Assembly (NCBI GenBank): GCA_965261955.1
Contig: CBDHEM010000069.1
Location: forward strand, 1,426,001 to 1,490,000
DNA length: 64,000 bases
Direction of reading: 5' to 3'
Origin: JABAAI01 sp965261955
GTDB lineage: Bacteria; Spirochaetota; Leptospiria; Leptospirales; Leptonemataceae
This document shows positions 55,894-63,742 of this stretch, one piece after another. The translations under genes were made by a program, and so were the position numbers. The notes under the pieces were generated by a model. It was not told where the DNA came from. It searched no databases and saw only the letters and a program-made list of their open reading frames with translations. The first letter of the stretch is position 1, and each line of letters starts with the position of its first letter.

Positions 55894-56685
55894 ATGCCTC
55901 AAACAATCAACGATTTCTATATAGGCTATCATAGCCATTTGTCCACCAAATCAGGTCGTTTTCTAAAAACCACGATTTTCTTTTTCATATTATTTTGCTC
56001 CTTGCTTGCATTTAGCTTCATTGTTGGACAAAAACCATTCCCTAACTCTGTTTTTGAGTTTGGAAATTATCGAACATTTCATGGTACTGTACTCCTCAAT
56101 CCCTATCCTCATCTTCTCGTTCGCCGCCCTGGCCTTACTGGAAATACTTCTCAACTTTCTAGCTATCTACTTGTTGCTCCTTTTAAGTTTGGTGCTGAGA
56201 CCCTTCTAACAAAAAAAAAATATAATGGGAAGCAGGTCACCCTTATGGGAAGCCTGATTTACAAAGGAGATCAAGTCATGATAGAACTACTCCCAGCTTC
56301 TATCCAAATACTTGGAGAAGGTGTTCCTAAATTTAATCCTCCTCCATTCTTCAAAAAAGAAATAGGGAAGACTATTCTAGAGGGTGAGATCGTTGGAAGT
56401 AAATGTTACTTAGGTGTAATGAAGCCTGCTGAACGTAAAATCCACCGTTCCTGTGCGATACGATGCATTAGTGGTGGAGTTCCTCCCTTATTTGTCGTAA
56501 CAAATGAAAAAAAAGAAAAATATTACTTCCTTTTGGTTTCTCGAAAAGGGAAGGCCGTCAACAAAGAAGTACTCCCCTATGTGGCCAAACCCATACAGAT
56601 TAGGGGGGATATTGAGCAAAAAGGAAGCTTCTTAATACTACGGGCAAACCCCAAAAAAGACTATGAATTTATTCATAAATCATAA
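55894..56685 (+). CDS. Membrane-anchored protein with a Cys/Gly motif, unknown
   Basis: 263 aa. One N-terminal hydrophobic helix (TTIFFFILFCSLLAFSFIVG), then a probably exported beta-rich region. The striking block is GEIVGSKCYLGVMKPAERKI followed by HRSCAIRCISGGVPPLFVV, with three cysteines and a His, which could bind a metal or a cofactor. Starts 31 bp after the Rieske gene; last gene of the cluster. I know no established function for the motif. Confidence 0.65.
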   Translation: MPQTINDFYIGYHSHLSTKSGRFLKTTIFFFILFCSLLAFSFIVGQKPFPNSVFEFGNYRTFHGTVLLNPYPHLLVRRPGLTGNTSQLSSYLLVAPFKFGAETLLTKKKYNGKQVTLMGSLIYKGDQVMIELLPASIQILGEGVPKFNPPPFFKKEIGKTILEGEIVGSKCYLGVMKPAERKIHRSCAIRCISGGVPPLFVVTNEKKEKYYFLLVSRKGKAVNKEVLPYVAKPIQIRGDIEQKGSFLILRANPKKDYEFIHKS

Positions 56686-56953
56686 AAAATTTGGTGAAAA
56701 ACAAAGATAGGATTTACCTATAAGTTTTTTTCAACAAAACTACCTTCTCCAATCATTTTACCAATCAAAATCTCCTACTCAATCGAAAAAAAGGTGCAAC
56801 AGTCCCTTACTTAGAAAGAGTTTATATAAAATCATACAACAGCCCATAGTAGGCTGCTACAAAATACAAAAGAATTGCCCGTCTATAATGCTTTAAATCA
56901 ACAATTCATAGGACTTTATTTGCAACTATTCACATTTCGCAACAGTCCCGTCC
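56686..56953. other. Intergenic repeats between convergent genes
   Basis: It contains dispersed-element copy 5 (56851-56949) and, upstream, lone ends: GCAACAGTCCC at about 56797 and ACAACAGCCCA at about 56836. This suggests nested or partly deleted copies. No gene. Confidence 0.5.
56851..56949. repeat. Dispersed intergenic element, copy 5
   Basis: Begins AGGCTGCTACAAAATACAAA and ends TTTCGCAACAGTCCC. The complement of its core (CCTATGAATTGTTGATTTAAAG) matches the copy at 60142-60250, so it is inserted in the opposite orientation. Confidence 0.7.
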
Positions 56954-57589
56954 CTAGTGGGAAAAATGCAAAGGTATTTCCAAACGTGCTTTAGTTGAAT
57001 TACCCTCATTATATACACGAAAGAGAGACAGATCATAACCCATACCAGATAAAAAATCTACAATCATAGCAAGCCCGAGGGTATTTTCTTCAATTTCATC
57101 TCCATAGTGCAAATAGATATCAAGGAGATTTTCTTTTCTCATTTTCTTTTCCATAATTTCCTTCAATCTCATGCGTATTCTTTTCTCTTCGAAAGTAGAC
57201 ATCATATTATTATTTTCGATTAGGAGTAAAAGATAATTATCCGATAAGTTGATTTCAATATTTATTTTGAAATTCAAAAGTCGCATAGCTTTTTCATAAT
57301 GTGAAAAATTAAGATGCCCATAGTTTTTTTTAAAAGATTCTAAGCCAAGTCTATAACTTTCTTGATCATCAAAACTATAACCTTTAGATTCAAAGTAAAT
57401 TCGTTTTAAATTTCCTTTTACAGCATTATTAACTAATTCAGAAATAATCATTTCTAGCCTGTCACTTAATCCTTTCATTTCTGACAGTTGTTCAACCTTA
57501 TCCGTTAGCTCACGTAACTCTTTACGATCCTCCCTCTTTATCAAGGTGACAGAAAGACGAAATTTATTATTATCAGAGGGGAAAGGCAC
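56954..57589 (-). CDS. Stand-alone GHKL ATPase-like regulator, paralogue 1
   Basis: 211 aa. N box IISELVNNAVKGNLKRIYF with Glu and Asn that hold Mg-ATP in histidine-kinase-type ATPases. The later G-box region reads EENTLGLAMIVDFL, where the two relatives have GEGLGL or GSGLGL, so one glycine is lost and ATP binding may be weakened. No DHp, receiver or sensor domain. Resembles anti-sigma/switch-type kinases. Third of a tandem trio on the minus strand; 120 bp from its neighbour. Confidence 0.75.
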   Translation of the reverse strand: MPFPSDNNKFRLSVTLIKREDRKELRELTDKVEQLSEMKGLSDRLEMIISELVNNAVKGNLKRIYFESKGYSFDDQESYRLGLESFKKNYGHLNFSHYEKAMRLLNFKINIEINLSDNYLLLLIENNNMMSTFEEKRIRMRLKEIMEKKMRKENLLDIYLHYGDEIEENTLGLAMIVDFLSGMGYDLSLFRVYNEGNSTKARLEIPLHFSH

Positions 57590-57709
57590 TACCGGATATG
57601 ATCCTATAAACTATTTATTTGTCAAATATTCTATACATACTGATCTAAACTTCGTAGACATATTTTGAAAAGAGAACTTTATTTTTTGAGAACGTTACCA
57701 AAAAAAGAA

Positions 57710-58351
57710 TTATTTAGTCTCTCGAAAAGTTATATAATCTTCACTAAGAGGAAATTCTAAACGTGTTTTTGTGTACTGATCTTCATTATAAACACGAAAG
57801 TTTTTAGGGTCAAAACCCATTTTACGGATCAAGTCTATAACAAGGGTTAAACCTAATCCCTCTCCCTGTACTTCATCCCCATAAAAGACATAGAGCTCAT
57901 GCATATCACTAGGCAATTGCTGCATCACTGTATTTAATCTTTGCCTTACGTGGTTTTCTTCTGTCTTAGACATAACATTATTACTTTGTAACATAATGCT
58001 TAAACGTTTTGCACTCAAATTTACATCAATCCCAACTTTTACATCTAAAAGCTTCATCGCTTTTTTATAATACTTAAGATTTAATTTAGAAAAATGTTCT
58101 GTAAATGCTTTCATGCCTGCTTCGTATTTTTCTGCATCATCGAAACTATATCCTTGCACATGAAAAAACAAACGCTTCAAATTGGCCTTAATGGCATTAT
58201 TTACTAACTCTGAAATAATTAGTTCCACACTATCTGCACAAATTTTTCCGTTACTAGATAGCTCTATTTCATCTAGTAAATTTCGCAGCTCCGCTCTGCT
58301 TTCTTGAAAGGAAATCAATACACCCATTTTTCCAGATAATAAATTACACAC
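57710..58351 (-). CDS. Stand-alone GHKL ATPase-like regulator, paralogue 2
   Basis: 213 aa. N box IISELVNNAIKANLKRLFFH, then FYGDEVQGEGLGLTLVIDLI with an intact GxGLG box. Closely related to paralogue 3 (SFQESRAELRNLLDEIE against SFREERKRLRATLDEIE) and less so to paralogue 1. It lacks any kinase dimerisation or receiver domain; a role as an anti-sigma factor or partner-switch kinase is inference. Confidence 0.8.
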   Translation of the reverse strand: MCNLLSGKMGVLISFQESRAELRNLLDEIELSSNGKICADSVELIISELVNNAIKANLKRLFFHVQGYSFDDAEKYEAGMKAFTEHFSKLNLKYYKKAMKLLDVKVGIDVNLSAKRLSIMLQSNNVMSKTEENHVRQRLNTVMQQLPSDMHELYVFYGDEVQGEGLGLTLVIDLIRKMGFDPKNFRVYNEDQYTKTRLEFPLSEDYITFRETK

Positions 58352-58449
58352 AGGACATTTATATTAAAATGTGCTTCTTTTTCAATTCTAATTTTACCAA
58401 AAAAAACACAAACAAAAGCAAACATGTTTTCAGCAAGACTAACCAGATT

Positions 58450-58559
58450 GCGACCATTGCAAAAGACGAAAAAATAGGGGAGCGACCTTCTAAAATATCA
58501 CAAGCCAGCGTTTCACGACATTTTATTTGTCCTTGCTTATATACATTCCACAGAGTCCC
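58450..58559. repeat. Dispersed intergenic element, copy 6 (diverged)
   Basis: GCGACCATTGCAAAAGACGA at the left and CACAGAGTCCCA at the right. The complement of the centre (TCGTGAAACGCTGGCTTGTG then ATATTTTAGAAGG) matches the family core. It separates GHKL paralogues 2 and 3. Confidence 0.6.
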
Positions 58560-58562
58560 ATA

Positions 58563-59222
58563 TTAAACAACCGGAGAAGAAGTCTCCCGCAAGGACAGAT
58601 AATCAGCAGAGAGTGGAAATTCTAGTCGAGCCTTCGTATATTTTCCCTCATTATAAACTCGAAAATGCTCAGGGTCAAAACCCATATCACGGATCAGATC
58701 AACAACAATGGTTAACCCCAAACCACTCCCTTGCATATCGTCTCCATAATAAACATAAAGATTATGTATCTCCTCAGGTAAATGGTGCATAACCGTGTTT
58801 AATTTCTTTCTTATGCTATCTTCTTCGGATTCTGACATAGCATTATTACTCTGCAAAATAACGAGTAAACGTTTCATATTCATATCCACATCAATCTCAA
58901 TCTTCACATCCAAAAGCTTCATCGCTTTTTCATAATAACTAAAGTTGAGATGAGAAAAATTTTCTACAAAGGACTTCGTACCTAACTCATATTCTTCTAT
59001 ACTGTCAAAACGAAACCCCTTAGCATGAAAAAACAAACGCTTCAAATTTGCTTTGATTGCATTATTAGCTAACTCACCAATGATCATTTCGATACTGTCA
59101 GCAGGGACTTCCCCCTTTGTTACAATCTCAATCTCATCTAAAGTGGCACGTAACCTTTTTCTTTCTTCTCTGAAAGACAATAGTAAAGAAAAATTTCCAC
59201 TAATCCCCTCAGTCATATTCAC
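58563..59222 (-). CDS. Stand-alone GHKL ATPase-like regulator, paralogue 3
   Basis: 219 aa. N box IIGELANNAIKANLKRLFFH and G box DMQGSGLGLTIVVDLI. It is the first of the tandem trio in transcription order. The C-terminus FRVYNEGKYTKARLEFPLSA is shared almost exactly with the other two. Recent duplication is evident. Target unknown. Confidence 0.8.
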   Translation of the reverse strand: MNMTEGISGNFSLLLSFREERKRLRATLDEIEIVTKGEVPADSIEMIIGELANNAIKANLKRLFFHAKGFRFDSIEEYELGTKSFVENFSHLNFSYYEKAMKLLDVKIEIDVDMNMKRLLVILQSNNAMSESEEDSIRKKLNTVMHHLPEEIHNLYVYYGDDMQGSGLGLTIVVDLIRDMGFDPEHFRVYNEGKYTKARLEFPLSADYLSLRETSSPVV

Positions 59223-59392
59223 TCCTTATTCACGGACTATTCTTATATTTTGAAAAACAGAAAAGAAAGAACTTTTCATTTGAGTACATATTTTTTCCTT
59301 GCTAAGCTATCGAAATGGGTAAGCCTACTGAGCAGAGGCTACCTAGTTGATACCCACCCAACAAGAGAATATTTTGACGAGAATTTTGTAAA

Positions 59393-60097
59393 GTGTTTTC
59401 TTTTTCCCCTGAAGAATTTGAGGCATTTTGGCTGTCTCTACGTGTTAGCTTTAAATCAGCATTGTGGATACTAGTCCCTTCCTCAATTTTAGGCTATATT
59501 ATGGCCCATTACTCTTTTTGGGGCAAAAAAATTCTGGACACTGTTTGCCATTTGCCACTAGTACTGCCCCCTGTAGTTGTGGGCTATAGCTTACTCATCC
59601 TTTTAGGTCCAAAGGGGATTGTAGGCTCTTTCCTTTATCAATATTTCAATATAAATTTAGCTTTTCGTGAAGAAGGTGCTGTGATTGCTTGTAGCGTGGT
59701 GAGTTTCCCTCTACTGTTGGGAATGAGCAAAGAAGCTTGGCGTCAAACAATCCCATCCCTGAGAGAAGCTGCTTTCAGCTTAGGAGGAAGTCCTTGGTAT
59801 GTTTGGAAAACAATTTGTCTACCACAAGCCCTACCCGGCATCCTATCTGGCTTTGTATTAGCTTGGGGACGAAGTCTCGGGGAGTTTGGGGCTACAATCA
59901 CGTTTGCTGCAAACATCGCTGGTCATACTCGCACATTGCCCCTTGCCCTCTACACAGAACTACAAAATCCTAGTGTGAAGGCAGAAGAAAAAGCATTGCG
60001 TCTACTCTTTCTTTCCGTATTCCTTTCGGTTTTTTGTCTCATAGTAAGCGATTGGCTACAAAAAAAATACATCTCTAAAACAAGATCACAATCTTAA
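59393..60097 (+). CDS. modB: Molybdate-type ABC transporter permease
   Basis: 234 aa, GTG start. Five or so membrane helices. PLVLPPVVVGYSLLILLG and the permease-ATPase contact loop EAAFSLGGSPWYVWKTICLP then GRSLGEFGATITFAANI are typical of ModB/CysT-type permeases. It would import molybdate (or tungstate) with ModA and ModC, but neither gene is next to it in this window. The 170 bp upstream holds no recognisable modA. Confidence 0.85.
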   Translation: MFSFSPEEFEAFWLSLRVSFKSALWILVPSSILGYIMAHYSFWGKKILDTVCHLPLVLPPVVVGYSLLILLGPKGIVGSFLYQYFNINLAFREEGAVIACSVVSFPLLLGMSKEAWRQTIPSLREAAFSLGGSPWYVWKTICLPQALPGILSGFVLAWGRSLGEFGATITFAANIAGHTRTLPLALYTELQNPSVKAEEKALRLLFLSVFLSVFCLIVSDWLQKKYISKTRSQS

Positions 60098-60531
60098 TAA
60101 ACTGAGGTTCCCCCCAAAAAAAACATACCCTCCTGCAATGTGGGGGCTGTTGCAAAATATAAATAATTGCAAATAGAGTGCTATGAACCGCCGATTTAAA
60201 GCATTCTATAAGGTTAACTCCCTGTTTTTTTATATTTTACAACAGTCCCATGTATCACCGGTGTGGGTTGACACTCACTTTTACTTACAATTGAGTTGTT
60301 TCATTTTTTTGAGAAGTTGGTTTACCCCCACCCAAAAAAAAACTAGACAATCTCTTTATATTTTTAAATATTTTCCCGTATCTTCTTGCGACTTTTGTTT
60401 CATATTTTCTCAAAATAACAGAATTCAATATATAAGTTTTTTCAAAAAAATGAAAATCTTTTATCATTTCCATTGTGATTTTTTTGTGTGATTTTTTTGT
60501 GTGATTTTTTTTTGGAGAGAAATTCTTCTTG
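60098..60531. other. AT-rich intergenic region
   Basis: It contains dispersed element copy 7 (60142-60250) and a short tandem repeat GTGATTTTTTT (three times, about 60474-60512). CCCCCCA (about 60108) could pair with TGGGGG (60141) across a 25-nt loop as a modB terminator. No gene. Confidence 0.45.
60142..60250. repeat. Dispersed intergenic element, copy 7 (best-preserved ends)
   Basis: GGGGCTGTTGCAAAATATAA at the left and TTATATTTTACAACAGTCCC at the right form imperfect terminal inverted repeats. The core GAGTGCTATGAACCGCCGAT (then TTAAAGCATT) is the reference for the other copies. Confidence 0.8.
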
Positions 60532-60565
60532 TCACTGAGCTCTTTTTATTGAGCTCAATGACAAG
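60528..60565 (-). terminator. Strong hairpin over the 3' end of the DUF1564 gene
   Basis: CTTGTCACTGAGCTC (60528-60542) and GAGCTCAATGACAAG (60551-60565) pair 14 of 15 bp with an 8-nt loop. It includes the gene's last codons and stop. No T-run follows on the minus strand, so termination is not certain. Confidence 0.5.
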
Positions 60566-60918
60566 AGGAAAGATACAAACAGGCAACATGTTGAAAGACC
60601 TTGGGATCTTGCTAAACATTTGAACCGTTGCCAAACAAGGGGATGAATCGAAAAGCTATGTTTACGGAGACTACTAGCCGTATTTTGGTATATTGTCGTC
60701 GATCTGCCTCCATAGGTATGTACTAAGGGATATACTAAATTCATTTTATCACTTTGATTTCTTTTCAATAGATATTCTATAAGGCTACTCGTATTTCCAT
60801 CCAACTCATTTTTACGCTCTTTGAATAGAAGCCAATACTCTTTAGGAATCAAAATGGTACTAACAATTCTTGTACGTCCTTCTCTTGTATATTGCATAAT
60901 AGAGTTTTTTTGTTTCAT
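60532..60918 (-). CDS. DUF1564 family protein
   Basis: 128 aa. The run VSTILIPKEYWLLFKERKNE, TIYQNTASSLRKHSFSIHP and LARSQGLSTCCLFVSFLLSL matches, from memory, the DUF1564 pattern known almost only from Leptospira, where many paralogues occur. Ribbon-helix-helix-like DNA binding has been suggested by its shape but I cannot confirm it. An ATG at 60897 is an alternative start. The function is unknown. Confidence 0.7.
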   Translation of the reverse strand: MKQKNSIMQYTREGRTRIVSTILIPKEYWLLFKERKNELDGNTSSLIEYLLKRNQSDKMNLVYPLVHTYGGRSTTIYQNTASSLRKHSFSIHPLVWQRFKCLARSQGLSTCCLFVSFLLSLSSIKRAQ

Positions 60919-61196
60919 CTATTATGATAAGGTCTTTAAAGAAAATATAGTTGCACCTTTTTTATTTTTTAAAGATATAGTAGGAACTCCTATACTTTCA
61001 CGCAAGGAATGACCGCAAAATATAGAAGTGAAATTCCTTGATTTAAAAAGACATTTACAAGTAGCTCTCTATTTTCGATAGCATTTCATAGATTATTATG
61101 AATTTCATTCAGTAAAGAAATAAGATGTTTATAAAAACTATAGTTTCTTGAATTTGAAGTTTTTGTTGTTAGCTTTGCATAGTGGGTAAAAATCAA

Positions 61197-63515
61197 ATGA
61201 CGATGAATATCCAAAAAAAAATGCGTAGTCTTGAGAAAGAAATACAAAAACACCAAGATCTCTATTATAAAAAAAATAGGTCAGAGATGTCAGATTATGA
61301 TTTTGACTCTTTACTGAAGAAACTCCAAAAGTTAGAAATAGAATACCCTCGATACAAAAGTGAAAATTCACCCACACATATTATAGGTTCTGATATCGAT
61401 AATGCTTTTCAAAAAAGAAAACACATTTTCCCTGTACTTTCCCTCAGTAATACATATACGAGACAAGAGCTAATGGCTTGGGCTAAAAAAATCACTACCA
61501 CACAAAAAAAATACTTTCATGTACAATGGAAAATAGATGGTGCCACTTTAGTTTTACACTATAAGAACGGTCAATTGGAGCATGCTCTTACTCGCGGCAC
61601 AGGTTTGGTTGGCGATGATGTCACCAATAATGCTTTGACCATACGTGATATACCCAAAATAATCAAGGGAAAATCCCATAATATTGTAGTCAGAGGGGAA
61701 GTCTATATGACTTATCAAGATTTTTCTGATTTTAATGACACTTTTAATCTGATCTATGCTAATCCTCGTAATCTTTCTGCAGGTTCTCTAAAACAAAAGA
61801 AGTCGAGTGAAACAGCGAAGCGTCCTCTACGTTGGATGGCCTTTAACGGATCATTTTTAGATAATGAGACAAACTCGATCAAATACAAAAGGGATGAAGA
61901 AATTCTAAAAGCAATGGAAAAGATGGGATTGCCTATGACTGTTGGGCGTGCCCATGTCCCTCTTAATCTTCTAGAAAAAACCGTTCATGGATTTGAAAAG
62001 GAAAAGAATAACTTAGATTTTCCTGTAGATGGTCTTGTCATAAAACTGGATGATCTTGCTGATAGAAAGAAACTGGGCTATACAAGCAACTCGCCTCGTT
62101 GGGCTGTTGCCTATAAATTTACACCAGAGACAGCCATTAGTACTGTGATTTCTATAGACTGCTCTGTTGGTAGAACGGGACGCATAACCCCACGAGTTGA
62201 AATTGAGCCGGTATCATTGTCTGGTAGCACTGTTCGTTACGCAACTCTACATAATGCAGACTTTATTAAGAAGCTTGATATAAGAATAGGATCCAAAGTT
62301 AAATTAACCAAAAGAGGTGATATTATTCCTGCAATAGAAGAGGTATTGGATACGGCCAAAGAAAAAAAAAGGAAAGAACTTTATTACTTCCCGGAAAAAT
62401 GCCCATCCTGTTCAACAAAATTAGTACGCACCCCAGAATTTATAGAGTGGCTATGCCCCAATCCCTCTTGTCCTGCACAAATGTTAAAAAGGATAATATT
62501 TTTTTGTGCTCGTAAGCAAATGGATATTAGTAACATGGGTGAAGGTATCTGCCAAACCCTTTTCCAAAAAGGGTTGCTTCTATGCATTCCTGACATATAT
62601 CGATTGGAAAATCATCAAGAAAAATTAGAAAAAATTCCTAGCTTTGGAAAACGTTCCGTAGAGAAGGTATTAGCTGGTATCACAGTATCTAGACGAAAAG
62701 AATTTCAAACGCTTTTGTTGTCTTTAGGTCTAGAAGAAATTGGCCCCAATATAGCAGGACTCTTAATTGAGGCTGGCTATAATAGTTATATAAAACTAAA
62801 ACAACTTGTTTCTTTGAATCCAAAAATGAGCCACCCAAAAATAAGCTACCATGGTAATACTAGTGTGGAAAATAAAGAAAAGAATTTGCACGCTCTCTTT
62901 TGCGAATTTATAAGAGAACAAGAGGGGCTAATAAAAATCAAGGGGATCGGTAGAGTTCGTACACAAAAGATACTCGAAAATATTGAGGAAAATATAGAAA
63001 AGCTTAAATTACAAAAAGAAGAAAAAGAAAAGGAAATACTAGAAAAAGCAGGATATCATCAAAAGAGATTGCAAGAAATACGAGAAAAAAAACTACCTAT
63101 CAAGCTTTTCTTACATTGGCAAAAGACTCTAACACAAATCAAAGGGATTGATCTGCCCACAGCATCTACCATTCTGAGACAAATGAGCGATCCTAAAATA
63201 CAAAAGCTATTTGAAGAATTAGGAGAACTTGGCCTTTCATTGGAAGAGAAAGTAAAAATGGCTAATGAAAAAAATGATATTCACATAGCTATCTTCAAAA
63301 ATCAGATCTGGTGTGTAACGGGAAGCTTTCTTCAATTCAAACCAAGAGATTTAGCCATGACTCTAATAAAAAAATATGGTGGGAAAGTAAGTCACAATAT
63401 CACTTCACAAACAACTCATCTACTAACCGGCTCAGGGGCGGGAAGCAAGCTTGAGAAAGCACAAAAAAATAAAATAAAAATTGTAACAGAAAAAGAATTC
63501 CTATCTATGATTTAG
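61197..63515 (+). CDS. ligA: NAD-dependent DNA ligase
   Basis: 772 aa from ATG 61197 (ATG 61203 and GTG 61182 also possible); normal is about 670. Adenylation motif KIDG with K112, then RGEVYM. OB fold, then the zinc finger CPSC...CPNPSC and helix-hairpin-helix repeats. Between the HhH repeats is an insertion of roughly 100 residues, very Lys/Glu-rich (KLKLQKEEKEKEILEKAG). The C-terminal BRCT domain WCVTGSF...LLTGSGAGSKLEKA is intact. It seals nicks in replication. A decayed copy of its 3' end follows. Confidence 0.93.
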   Translation: MTMNIQKKMRSLEKEIQKHQDLYYKKNRSEMSDYDFDSLLKKLQKLEIEYPRYKSENSPTHIIGSDIDNAFQKRKHIFPVLSLSNTYTRQELMAWAKKITTTQKKYFHVQWKIDGATLVLHYKNGQLEHALTRGTGLVGDDVTNNALTIRDIPKIIKGKSHNIVVRGEVYMTYQDFSDFNDTFNLIYANPRNLSAGSLKQKKSSETAKRPLRWMAFNGSFLDNETNSIKYKRDEEILKAMEKMGLPMTVGRAHVPLNLLEKTVHGFEKEKNNLDFPVDGLVIKLDDLADRKKLGYTSNSPRWAVAYKFTPETAISTVISIDCSVGRTGRITPRVEIEPVSLSGSTVRYATLHNADFIKKLDIRIGSKVKLTKRGDIIPAIEEVLDTAKEKKRKELYYFPEKCPSCSTKLVRTPEFIEWLCPNPSCPAQMLKRIIFFCARKQMDISNMGEGICQTLFQKGLLLCIPDIYRLENHQEKLEKIPSFGKRSVEKVLAGITVSRRKEFQTLLLSLGLEEIGPNIAGLLIEAGYNSYIKLKQLVSLNPKMSHPKISYHGNTSVENKEKNLHALFCEFIREQEGLIKIKGIGRVRTQKILENIEENIEKLKLQKEEKEKEILEKAGYHQKRLQEIREKKLPIKLFLHWQKTLTQIKGIDLPTASTILRQMSDPKIQKLFEELGELGLSLEEKVKMANEKNDIHIAIFKNQIWCVTGSFLQFKPRDLAMTLIKKYGGKVSHNITSQTTHLLTGSGAGSKLEKAQKNKIKIVTEKEFLSMI

Positions 63516-63534
63516 AAAAATATTTTAGTAAAAT

Positions 63535-63665
63535 GAATTGTAGCATCACTCCACAAACAACTCATCTACGAACCACCTCAATTCAATGGGCAGAAAGTGA
63601 GCTTGAGAAAGTACAAAAAAAATAAAAATTGTAACGGCAAAGAAATTCTCGTCTATAATATTAGA
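63535..63665 (+). pseudogene. Decayed duplicate of the ligA 3' end
   Basis: ATCACTCCACAAACAACTCA, AGTGAGCTTGAGAAAGTACA and AAAATTGTAACGGCAAAGAA correspond in order to ATCACTTCACAAACAACTCA, AGCAAGCTTGAGAAAGCACA and AAAATTGTAACAGAAAAAGA of the BRCT coding end (about 63399-63500). Substitutions and indels break the frame. It is a tandem copy of the last 120 bp or so, lying between ligA and polA. Confidence 0.8.
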
Positions 63666-63742
63666 ATATTAGAAAAATATGATATAGAAAGCTTACGAAA
63701 GGAAAGCTCAAAACAACAAAACACAGGAGCGATCAGAAAAAC

